From the NCBI GenBank assembly GCA_945883805.1, contig CAMCYE010000013.1, forward strand, positions 1 to 46,562: a stretch of DNA of 46,562 bases, read 5' to 3'. The number at the start of each line of letters is the position of its first letter. The first letter of the stretch is position 1. A program made the position numbers and the translations under genes. The notes under the pieces were generated by a model. It did not search any database and had not been told where the DNA came from. It saw nothing but the letters and a program-made list of their open reading frames with translations. Of this stretch, positions 24,650 to 31,290 are shown piece after piece. The stretch is from Victivallis vadensis. Its GTDB lineage: Bacteria; Verrucomicrobiota; Lentisphaeria; Victivallales; GWF2-50-93.

Positions 24650-25592
24650 GAAGCGTATGGTTGTTTTGTTCGGGGTTGCAGCTGTTCATGTCCTTGCAAT
24701 AGGAGCATTCAGCTTGACCGGTGGCTGTAAAACTCAGGAAGTATTGAAGGACAGGCCTTACATCCCGGCCCCGGCTGACGCGCCGGCAGTACAGCCTGTC
24801 ACTCCCATGGTCGAGTCAATCGCTCCGGCAATTCCTGAGATAAAAATCGAATCGTTGAAATACACGGTTAAAAGTGGCGACTCTTTCTGGAAAGTGGCAA
24901 GAGAATACGGTGTCAGCAAGGAAGAACTTGCCGCCTATAACAAAATGTCCTTGCAGAAACCGCTCAAAATCGGTGCCACCCTCATGATTCCTCCGGGCGG
25001 AGCACCTGTTCCCCTTGAGAAGCTCGCCTCGCATGCCAAGACCACTCACGCCAAAGCGGCCGGAGCGACAGCCCGTCCGTCCGACGGCAACTATACGGTG
25101 GGGAACAATGATTCCCTCTGGAAGATAGCGGCAAAATACAACATTAAGACGGACGCACTCGCCGCCGCCAATAACATCGATCCGAAAAAACCTCTCCAGG
25201 TAGGACAGAAGCTTGTCATTCCTGAAGCTGGCGCTAATGCGGCAGTTGCCAAGGCGACCGCGCCCAAGGCTGAAAAAGGTGCTGATGCCGCTCTTGCCAC
25301 TGCCGGATCTGTAAAAGCGGCTGCAGGCCCGAGCGAAGAGGAAAAACTCCTCAATGAACTCGAAGGCAAGTCCATTCCTTCAAGTTCAGCGGCAGGCATG
25401 AGTTCCGCAGCATCTTCATCGGTCGCCGCCACATATGCTGAGCATGAGGTTTCCGACGGAGACACCGTGGAAGACATTGCCGCCATGTACGGGCTCAAGA
25501 CCGATGATATCAGAAAAGCCAATCCCGGACTTCCTTCAGATGGGAAACTTAAAACTCCTCTGACCCTGAAGATTCCTGAAGGCTCTAGATAA
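24642..25592 (+). CDS. LysM-repeat lipoprotein or secreted protein
   Basis: A product of about 316 residues. It has an N-terminal hydrophobic segment ending LTGGC, a plausible lipobox, then a Pro/Ala-rich stretch and three LysM modules at about 72-118 (YTVKSGDSFWKVAREYGVS), 149-196 (YTVGNNDSLWKIAAKYNIK) and 268-313 (HEVSDGDTVEDIAAMYGLK), separated by Ala/Ser-rich linkers. LysM binds N-acetylglucosamine in peptidoglycan. I prefer GTG 24642, seven bases after aggagg, to the TTG at 24636. The overlap with murD implies coupled translation. There is no catalytic domain, so a wall-anchoring or division-scaffold role is inferred. It sits where ftsW is often found. Confidence 0.88.
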   Translation: MSKKRMVVLFGVAAVHVLAIGAFSLTGGCKTQEVLKDRPYIPAPADAPAVQPVTPMVESIAPAIPEIKIESLKYTVKSGDSFWKVAREYGVSKEELAAYNKMSLQKPLKIGATLMIPPGGAPVPLEKLASHAKTTHAKAAGATARPSDGNYTVGNNDSLWKIAAKYNIKTDALAAANNIDPKKPLQVGQKLVIPEAGANAAVAKATAPKAEKGADAALATAGSVKAAAGPSEEEKLLNELEGKSIPSSSAAGMSSAASSSVAATYAEHEVSDGDTVEDIAAMYGLKTDDIRKANPGLPSDGKLKTPLTLKIPEGSR

Positions 25593-25616
25593 GCAGTTTT
25601 TCAGATATGGAACAAG

Positions 25617-25652
25617 AAAACAAGACTTCTCCCCGGAGAAGTCTTGTTTTTT
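25617..25652 (+). terminator. Strong Rho-independent terminator after the LysM gene
   Basis: A long stem (aagacttctcc paired with ggagaagtctt, with flanking A/T pairs) is followed by TTTTTT. It lies about 25 bases after the LysM stop and closes the mraY-murD-LysM unit. Confidence 0.88.
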
Positions 25653-25673
25653 GAACTCTGAATGGGGGCGACA

Positions 25674-26243
25674 ATGAAAAATATTGAAGTCTATTCCTCA
25701 GATGAAAAAGAAACGATGCTTGTCCTTGCCCGTTCAACAATTGAAAATGCCTTGAAAAAATTAAGTCCCCCGGCTCCGGATTCACTGCCGGCAAAACTTC
25801 ATGAGACACGATCCTGTTTTGTGACGCTCCACGCAATGGACGGGGCCCTGCGCGGCTGTATCGGAAATATTGAGGCTTTTGAACCGCTGTTCAGCAATAT
25901 CATCCATAATGCGGATAATTCCGCTTTTCATGACCCCAGGTTTCAGAGAGTTAAATCATTGGATGAACTGTTAGGCATCGTAATTGAAATTTCAGTTTTA
26001 ACTCCCACGGAGACAATAAAATCACCCGATGATTTTATTGTCGGGGAACACGGAATTATTCTTTCCAAGGGAGGGAGCAGCTCCGTATTCCTGCCTCAGG
26101 TCGCACTTGAACAGGGATGGGACAGGGAAACAACTCTGGCGCATCTTGCCCTCAAGGCCGGACTCGACCCGTATGCCTGGAAGGATGCGGATGTCGAATT
26201 CAAAGTATTCAGGGCAATCGTGTTTTCCGAGAAGGAAAAATGA
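25674..26243 (+). CDS. AMMECR1-domain protein (AmmeMemoRadiSam system A)
   Basis: The 189-residue product contains the AMMECR1 domain throughout. It has SCFVTLHAMDGALRGCIGNIEA (the diagnostic LRGCIG motif), NAFHDPRF-like NSAFHDPRFQ, LDELLGIVIEISVLTP, GEHGIILSKGGSSSVFLPQVA and a C-terminal LALKAGLDPYAW. The molecular function of this conserved cytoplasmic family is not settled. In many bacteria it sits with Memo and radical-SAM partners, but none is adjacent here. ATG 25674 follows a G-run; an in-frame ATG at 25662 is possible. Its TGA overlaps the ATG of the next gene, indicating coupled translation. Confidence 0.9.
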   Translation: MKNIEVYSSDEKETMLVLARSTIENALKKLSPPAPDSLPAKLHETRSCFVTLHAMDGALRGCIGNIEAFEPLFSNIIHNADNSAFHDPRFQRVKSLDELLGIVIEISVLTPTETIKSPDDFIVGEHGIILSKGGSSSVFLPQVALEQGWDRETTLAHLALKAGLDPYAWKDADVEFKVFRAIVFSEKEK

Positions 26244-27877
26244 ATAACAAAATCGTGCTATTCGGATGCATTCTCCCGTTGGCCCTCCTGTTTTTATTCT
26301 GCGTATTCCTCGCCTTATGGCTTCACCCCGTTAAAAATGCCCCGGAACGCCCTGCTTTCATAAAAGATGCTGAAACCAAGGTCGAGGAAATCCAGAAGCA
26401 GGTCACGCAGAATTTTTTTGAAAAAAAGAACGACTACGATATCGACCAGACAGTGATGGCACTGTACAGCATTGAAAAAGCGCTTGCCGAAGCCAGGAAT
26501 TTTGAAAGCCTGACCCCGTTCATACTTCAGAAACAATCAGGCCTGGTGGCTCCGGAAATCGCCAATTTGAAATACCGTTTCTTCAATGTCTACAGGAAAA
26601 TGCTCGAATCCAAAGACAAGGTGGCGGAGATGGATTCGGTTTACAAGGTCACAACAGGAGCTTTGTCGGACATAATCGGGATGACGGGATATGATCTTGT
26701 ATCAGGAGTGAGGGTTGACCGTGAACAGGCGAAAAAAGTCTGGCAGAAGCGCCTTGACGATTCCGCAAAATACGATAGGATTAAAAGCCGCCTCGAAAAA
26801 GAGCAGGATGAGATGATCGACCTGCTCTTTGAATATTCTGAAACCAGCGCAAAATATATCAGGGAATGGAACAGGCTCTGTTCCGCCAGGGATCGCGCCT
26901 ACCTCGCCTTTTACGAACGCGACTGGGAAGAGCTTATCAATTGCGCACAGTCCGCCGCCGATATGGCACCGCATGAAAAGGAAGCCCATACCCTCCTCGC
27001 ACTGGCTTTGGTTGAAAGAGGAAAAGAAACCGATGCGTCCTCTGCGAAAAGCGTGATCAACGACATTTTAAAAGAGAATAATGGACAGCATGCACCTGCT
27101 CTGCTTCTGCGGGGGGTAATTGAAATGAAGGCGAAAAATTTTGACCGTGCCGTGCTTGATTTTGACCAGTCAGCCGCATATTATCCCAAGCAGACCGAGG
27201 AAATCGCAGACACGCTGAACCTGTACAGGAAACGTTCCTATCTCAACAACTCCAAGGAAGGGCGGGTGATCATAAACACGTATCGGGGGATAACCACCGG
27301 CGCCGGATACTTCAGCCCTGATTTCCAGAAAGCCCGGATTTATGTTGAAAAGGATCAGAAAGATGTCGCTAAACAGAAGATATTCGACCATTTTTTCAGG
27401 CGCAGGCTACAGGGACAGTGGGATAAGATCCTTGCAGATTTCCAGTTCTGCAAAAGTTATCTTGATACTGAACTTCCCAGCCCCATAGACCTTTCCATCG
27501 AACCGGCATGGCTCACGAACAGCGTAATTGTCACGGTCAACAACAAAGGCAAAACAGACATTCATAACGTCACCGTTCTGCTCTGTGTGCGTTTCACCGA
27601 CATGTTCAGGGGAGATTACATGTCGTTCCCCGTCGGCGAATCAGTGGCACTCCTTCCAGCCGGCTCGAGCGTGACTGTCGGCAGACAGAATATCAGCGAC
27701 ATCACCAGGGAAAATATCGGCTCTGTCAAAAAATGGAAAGACATAATCGAATACGGCGCAGTCCTTATTTCAGATGAAGTCATCACCTGGCTTCCGTCGG
27801 CACCGAAACCAATGGCCAGCGAAGACGCTCCCGCGGAGTCCGGTCAGAAAAGTATAATCGCAGATGATAAAACTTGA
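26240..27877 (+). CDS. Membrane-anchored TPR-containing protein, unknown function
   Basis: A 545-residue product with one N-terminal membrane helix (LFGCILPLALLFLFCVFLALWL), an extended helical region rich in charged residues, and TPR-like repeats around residues 235-330 (DRAYLAFYERDWEELINCAQSAADMAP; HAPALLLRGVIEMKAKNFDRAVLDFDQ). A C-terminal beta-rich part (about 415-510; NSVIVTVNNKGKTDIHNVTV) looks like an Ig-like or CARDB-like domain. The ATG overlaps the AMMECR1 stop as ATGA, so I reject the longer frame starting at 26117. It probably faces the periplasm and scaffolds a complex. The family is not recognised. Confidence 0.8.
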   Translation: MNNKIVLFGCILPLALLFLFCVFLALWLHPVKNAPERPAFIKDAETKVEEIQKQVTQNFFEKKNDYDIDQTVMALYSIEKALAEARNFESLTPFILQKQSGLVAPEIANLKYRFFNVYRKMLESKDKVAEMDSVYKVTTGALSDIIGMTGYDLVSGVRVDREQAKKVWQKRLDDSAKYDRIKSRLEKEQDEMIDLLFEYSETSAKYIREWNRLCSARDRAYLAFYERDWEELINCAQSAADMAPHEKEAHTLLALALVERGKETDASSAKSVINDILKENNGQHAPALLLRGVIEMKAKNFDRAVLDFDQSAAYYPKQTEEIADTLNLYRKRSYLNNSKEGRVIINTYRGITTGAGYFSPDFQKARIYVEKDQKDVAKQKIFDHFFRRRLQGQWDKILADFQFCKSYLDTELPSPIDLSIEPAWLTNSVIVTVNNKGKTDIHNVTVLLCVRFTDMFRGDYMSFPVGESVALLPAGSSVTVGRQNISDITRENIGSVKKWKDIIEYGAVLISDEVITWLPSAPKPMASEDAPAESGQKSIIADDKT

Positions 27878-27912
27878 CAGTTCCGAGTCATCATGTACAT
27901 TATCCGGTACAT
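27874..27912 (+). promoter_or_regulatory. yefM-yoeB promoter with palindromic operator
   Basis: A perfect TTGACA (27874-27879) is followed after 16 bases by TACATT. The -10 region lies inside the inverted repeat atgtac-N8-gtacat (27893-27898 and 27907-27912). Operators with TGTACA-type cores are known for YefM-YoeB autoregulation, so this is likely the complex's own binding site. The -35 overlaps the end of the upstream gene. Confidence 0.72.
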
Positions 27913-27927
27913 AAAAAAGGAGGTTTT

Positions 27928-28170
27928 ATGACAACACTTACAGCTACCGAGGCAAGGAAGTGCCTCTTCAATCTTGTTGATGATGTGTCTGAATCACATG
28001 AACCCATACAAATTTCAGGTAAACGGCATTCGGCTGTCCTTATTTCTGAGGACGACTGGAGAGCAGTTCAGGAGACATTGTATTTAATTTCCATCCCCGG
28101 AATGCGCGAGTCAATTGTCGAGGGGCTCAAAACCCCAGTTGGAAAATGCAGAAAGGAAATTAAGTGGTGA
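27928..28170 (+). CDS. yefM: Antitoxin of the Phd/YefM family
   Basis: An 80-residue product starting MTTLTATEARKCLFNLVDDV, with the typical Phd/YefM N-terminal DNA-binding fold and HEPIQISGKRHSAVLISEDDW, then a flexible toxin-binding tail. ATG 27928 follows aaaaaggaggtttt, so the longer frame from 27874 is rejected. It neutralises YoeB and, with it, represses their shared promoter. The stop lies within the toxin start region (overlap 28164-28170), typical of coupled type II toxin-antitoxin pairs. Confidence 0.93.
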   Translation: MTTLTATEARKCLFNLVDDVSESHEPIQISGKRHSAVLISEDDWRAVQETLYLISIPGMRESIVEGLKTPVGKCRKEIKW

Positions 28171-28430
28171 AATGGCAACTTGTCTTCACAAATCAAGCAC
28201 AGAAGGACGCTAAGAAACTGTCCCTGTCCGGACTGAGACCTAAGGCTGAACGGCTACTGGATATTCTGAAAGAAAACCCTTATCAGAATCCGCCACCGTT
28301 TGAAAAACTTGTTGGAGATTTGTCCGGCGCATATTCACGGCGGGTAAATATACAGCATCGCTTGGTCTATCAGGTGCTTGATGACACAAGGACTGTCAAA
28401 GTAATACGAATGTGGTCGCATTATGAATAA
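28164..28430 (+). CDS. yoeB: YoeB/Txe-family toxin, ribosome-dependent mRNA endonuclease
   Basis: An 88-residue RelE-superfamily toxin that cuts mRNA in the ribosomal A site. Family marks are QAQKDAKKL, FEKLVGDLSGAYSRRVNIQHRLVYQV and the C-terminal IRMWSHYE. The conserved Glu, Arg, His and terminal Tyr of the active site are all present, so it looks functional. The start is GTG 28164 (or GTG 28167) behind aaaggaaa. It lies 12 bases before zwf. Confidence 0.93.
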   Translation: MVKWQLVFTNQAQKDAKKLSLSGLRPKAERLLDILKENPYQNPPPFEKLVGDLSGAYSRRVNIQHRLVYQVLDDTRTVKVIRMWSHYE

Positions 28431-28442
28431 GGGGAACCTCTA

Positions 28443-29996
28443 ATGAATCAAAACCCAATTGGACAGTCCTGTAAAGGCTCTGGCTGCATGGAAAATGTTC
28501 CCGGCAGTTGTTCTCTAGTGATTTTCGGTGCGTCCGGAGACCTGGCATACAGAAAACTTATTCCTTCACTGTTCAGGCTTTTCCAGAAAGACATGCTTCC
28601 GGATAATTTTTCCATCATCGGATGCGCCAGGACACCTATGGATGATGATGGGTTCAGGGAAAAAGCCGGACAGGCGGTGCGGGATGCCGTAAAAAACGAC
28701 ATTCCACGGAAGATGCTCGATATTTTCCTGCAGAATGTCCGTTATGTCTCTGGCGCCTATGACGCCATCGAAACGTACAACGCCCTCTCTTTAAAGCTGT
28801 CCGACTGCGAATCCAAATATTCCGGTGCTCCGGCCGGCAGGATATTTTATATGGCGACACCTCCGTTGCTGTACGGCGGCATAGTGGAGTTTCTCAGCGC
28901 ATCAGGACTTGTCGAAGAGGAGAATGGGGGTAAGTGGCGGCGCATAATAATTGAAAAGCCTTTCGGGCGGGATCTTGAAAGTTCGATGGAGCTTGAAAAA
29001 AATCTCAGGAAATACCTTCAGGAAAAACAAATATACCGGATAGACCATTATCTCGGCAAAGACACAGTCCAGAATATACTCATGCTGCGTTTCGCGAATG
29101 CGATTTTCGAGCCTGTATGGAATAACCGCTATGTTGACAATGTGCAGATAACGGTTGCCGAATCAATCGGGGTGGAGCACAGGGCGGGGTATTTTGACCA
29201 GACCGGACTTCTCCGCGACATGTTTCAGAACCACATGATGGAAATGCTCTCTCTTGTGGCGATGGAGCCACCGGCATCTTTTGAGGCGAACCGCGTGAGG
29301 GATGAGAAAGCGAAACTCCTCCGGTCCATTCATCCGTTTCCAATCGGAAATCTCGGTGATTATATTGTAAGGGGACAGTATGCGTCCGGCAAAATTGACG
29401 GTGTGGATGTCCCCTCGTACCATGAGGAGCAGGGCGTCAACGCGGGTTCCCAAACCGAAACATTCGTAGCTGCAAAACTGGCAATAAACAACTGGCGATG
29501 GAACGGTGTGCCTTTTTATCTCAGGGCCGGGAAAAGAATGTCGCGAAGAGTGAGTGAAATAGCAATCACCTTCAAGAAAATACCTCATTCGATATTCATG
29601 CCGATGCTGCCAGACGATCTCCCTCAGAACATCCTCGTTTTAAATGTTCAGCCTGAGGAGGGGTTCGCCCTTAATATTCAGGCGAAAAGGCCAGGCCCTA
29701 AACTTTGCATGGGAAATCAGGTCATGGATTTCTTTTACAAGGATATATTGAAAGGGGAACCGCCGGAGGCATACGAGAGACTTCTGCTGGATTGCATGCT
29801 CGGTGACTCAACCCTCTTCATAAGGAATGATACCATAGAGATATCCTGGTCTTTGCTTACCCCGGTTCTCGAAGCATGGGGAAAAGCCGGGGATTCGCCG
29901 GAAGCCGGAAAACTTTATCCTTATAAATCCGGTTCTTGGGGACCGGAAGAGGCTTCGAAATTCCTTCACGCCGGAGCCACATGGAGAAAACCCTGA
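28443..29996 (+). CDS. zwf: Glucose-6-phosphate 1-dehydrogenase
   Basis: A 517-residue cytoplasmic enzyme oxidising glucose-6-phosphate to 6-phosphogluconolactone with NADP, the first oxidative pentose-phosphate step. The nucleotide motif [13 protein letters not shown] lies at residues 27-39. RIDHYLGK (199-206) contains the substrate-binding lysine and catalytic His region, followed by [19 protein letters not shown] and YLRAGKRM. The first 20 residues include three cysteines not typical of the family. The usual partners pgl and gnd are not adjacent; the gene stands alone behind the toxin-antitoxin pair. Confidence 0.95.
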   Translation: MNQNPIGQSCKGSGCMENVPGSCSLVIFGASGDLAYRKLIPSLFRLFQKDMLPDNFSIIGCARTPMDDDGFREKAGQAVRDAVKNDIPRKMLDIFLQNVRYVSGAYDAIETYNALSLKLSDCESKYSGAPAGRIFYMATPPLLYGGIVEFLSASGLVEEENGGKWRRIIIEKPFGRDLESSMELEKNLRKYLQEKQIYRIDHYLGKDTVQNILMLRFANAIFEPVWNNRYVDNVQITVAESIGVEHRAGYFDQTGLLRDMFQNHMMEMLSLVAMEPPASFEANRVRDEKAKLLRSIHPFPIGNLGDYIVRGQYASGKIDGVDVPSYHEEQGVNAGSQTETFVAAKLAINNWRWNGVPFYLRAGKRMSRRVSEIAITFKKIPHSIFMPMLPDDLPQNILVLNVQPEEGFALNIQAKRPGPKLCMGNQVMDFFYKDILKGEPPEAYERLLLDCMLGDSTLFIRNDTIEISWSLLTPVLEAWGKAGDSPEAGKLYPYKSGSWGPEEASKFLHAGATWRKP

Positions 29997-30005
29997 TCAA
30001 AAGAC

Positions 30006-30022
30006 TGGCTACCCCGCAAGGA
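30006..30022. repeat. 17-bp direct repeat of the tRNA-Gln 3' end (possible att site)
   Basis: tggctaccccgcaagga here is identical, in the same orientation, to 34216-34232, which is the complement of the CCA end, acceptor arm and part of the T arm of tRNA-Gln. Integrases that use tRNA 3' ends leave such a copy at the far end of the insert. The position relative to the tRNA's 3' end is the expected one. Confidence 0.45.
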
Positions 30023-30031
30023 GGGGTAGCT
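30009..30031. terminator. Hairpin after zwf, weak terminator
   Basis: gctacccc and ggggtagc form a perfect 8-bp stem with a seven-base loop, about 12 bases after the zwf stop. On the plus strand it is followed by tgatatttt, and on the minus strand by cagtcttttg. It may end transcription in both directions. It overlaps the tRNA-like 17-mer. Confidence 0.45.
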
Positions 30032-30354
30032 GATATTTTGCAACTCTTTATAAATCAAGCAATTGAGGCTAAGTAAATTTCAAGTGTCCAAAGCTTGCAC
30101 TACATAATGTGACATAATATAACAGAAAATGGTGCAAGTTAAGACACCTGTAGAAAATTCATTAATAAAGCCAGGAATAGCAAGGATATTTTGCATTAAA
30201 GCTAGGATTTTTGAGCTCTTTGTATCTGCCTCTGTTTAAGATTTGAGTCTGTTGAACGCCGATGCCAAGCGTTTCTATGCGGGTTCGAGAGCTTCACGAC
30301 TTATGTCAGGCACGTCCTTGATTCTTCACCGCTTGCGGTTATCTTTCCAGCAAT

Positions 30355-31098
30355 ATGAAAGTCAAAGTCCTTGTTAGGCATAAACGTTTCCGGCTGGCAC
30401 TCATCATACTGCTGATATGGGCTGCTGCGGCTTATTTGCTGCTGCCGTGGCTGTGGAAGCAATATTTCCGGCATTATCCCGATTATTCCGATGTTTCCCG
30501 CGTCACACAAACTGCCGACATGCATCCCGGCGACCCTGTCAACATCGTCATTGCAGGCACGGAGGAACAGCTCATACGCGCCATGACTGCGGCAGGCTGG
30601 CTTCCGGCGGATCCTGTCACTTTTGACACCAGCCTGCGGATTGCAGTGGACTCAGTGTTCCGCAAGCCCGACGACAGCGCGCCTGTAAGCAACCTCTACC
30701 TGTTTGGACGCAAGGAGGATCTGGCCTTTGAACAGCCGGTCGGCAACAGCCCGCGACAGAGGCACCATGTCCGGTTCTGGCTATCGGAAAAACAGGAAGC
30801 TGGACGCCCCGTGTGGTTCGGTTCTGCCACATTTGACAAAAGCGTGGGACTGAGTTACACCACAGGACAAGTGACGCATCATGTAGATTCCAACGTGGAT
30901 GCGGAGCGCGATCTGATTTCAACTGAACTTCAGAACGCAAAATGTGAACAGCAGATCCGCTATGTGCGGGGCTTCCAGAAACCTGAGGGACGCAACGGAG
31001 GCGGAGATCTGTGGCGCTCCGATGGCCGTCTCGCCATAGTGTACCTAAAACAGGATTTGCCTGCACCCGCATCCACTGTAAATACGGCAATCAAATGA
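30355..31098 (+). CDS. LssY C-terminal-domain membrane protein
   Basis: A 247-residue product with one N-terminal membrane helix (LALIILLIWAAAAYLLLPWLW, about residues 14-34) followed by an LssY_C domain. Marks are GDPVNIVIAGTEEQLIRAM, AAGWLPADPVTF, APVSNLYLFGRKEDLAFEQ, SPRQRHHVRFW, then VWFGSATFD and VTHHVDSNVDAERDLI. The domain is found at the end of Legionella LssY (PAP2-like) and as stand-alone proteins; its activity is unknown, although the conserved His/Asp/Arg residues look enzymatic. No strong ribosome site is visible. It converges with the histidine kinase inside the repeat-bounded islet. Confidence 0.82.
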   Translation: MKVKVLVRHKRFRLALIILLIWAAAAYLLLPWLWKQYFRHYPDYSDVSRVTQTADMHPGDPVNIVIAGTEEQLIRAMTAAGWLPADPVTFDTSLRIAVDSVFRKPDDSAPVSNLYLFGRKEDLAFEQPVGNSPRQRHHVRFWLSEKQEAGRPVWFGSATFDKSVGLSYTTGQVTHHVDSNVDAERDLISTELQNAKCEQQIRYVRGFQKPEGRNGGGDLWRSDGRLAIVYLKQDLPAPASTVNTAIK

Positions 31099-31290
31099 GT
31101 TCCGGATTAAGGCGGCAATCGTGGGCGCAGGAACGATTTCCATTTGGGTTCGTCTTCATTTTCAGTGGTTCCCTGTTTTACATGATGCAAGCAGTTCTTA
31201 TGCCGCCTGAGCCGCGCAGGAGCTGTCAATGGTGTTCGGACGAACTCTACGTCAGGCTGTGAATTACCAACCGCCGACAATAAGCTGGCG

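Larger units (their letters stand above)
29997..30354. other. 358-bp gap between zwf and the LssY_C gene
   Basis: It contains the hairpin/att-like repeat at 30006-30031, then AT-rich DNA with no gene that I can support. A widely spaced inverted pair, cttgcac at about 30094 and gtgcaag at about 30133, brackets a TA-rich stretch. No clear ribosome site precedes the LssY_C start at 30355. Confidence 0.6.
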
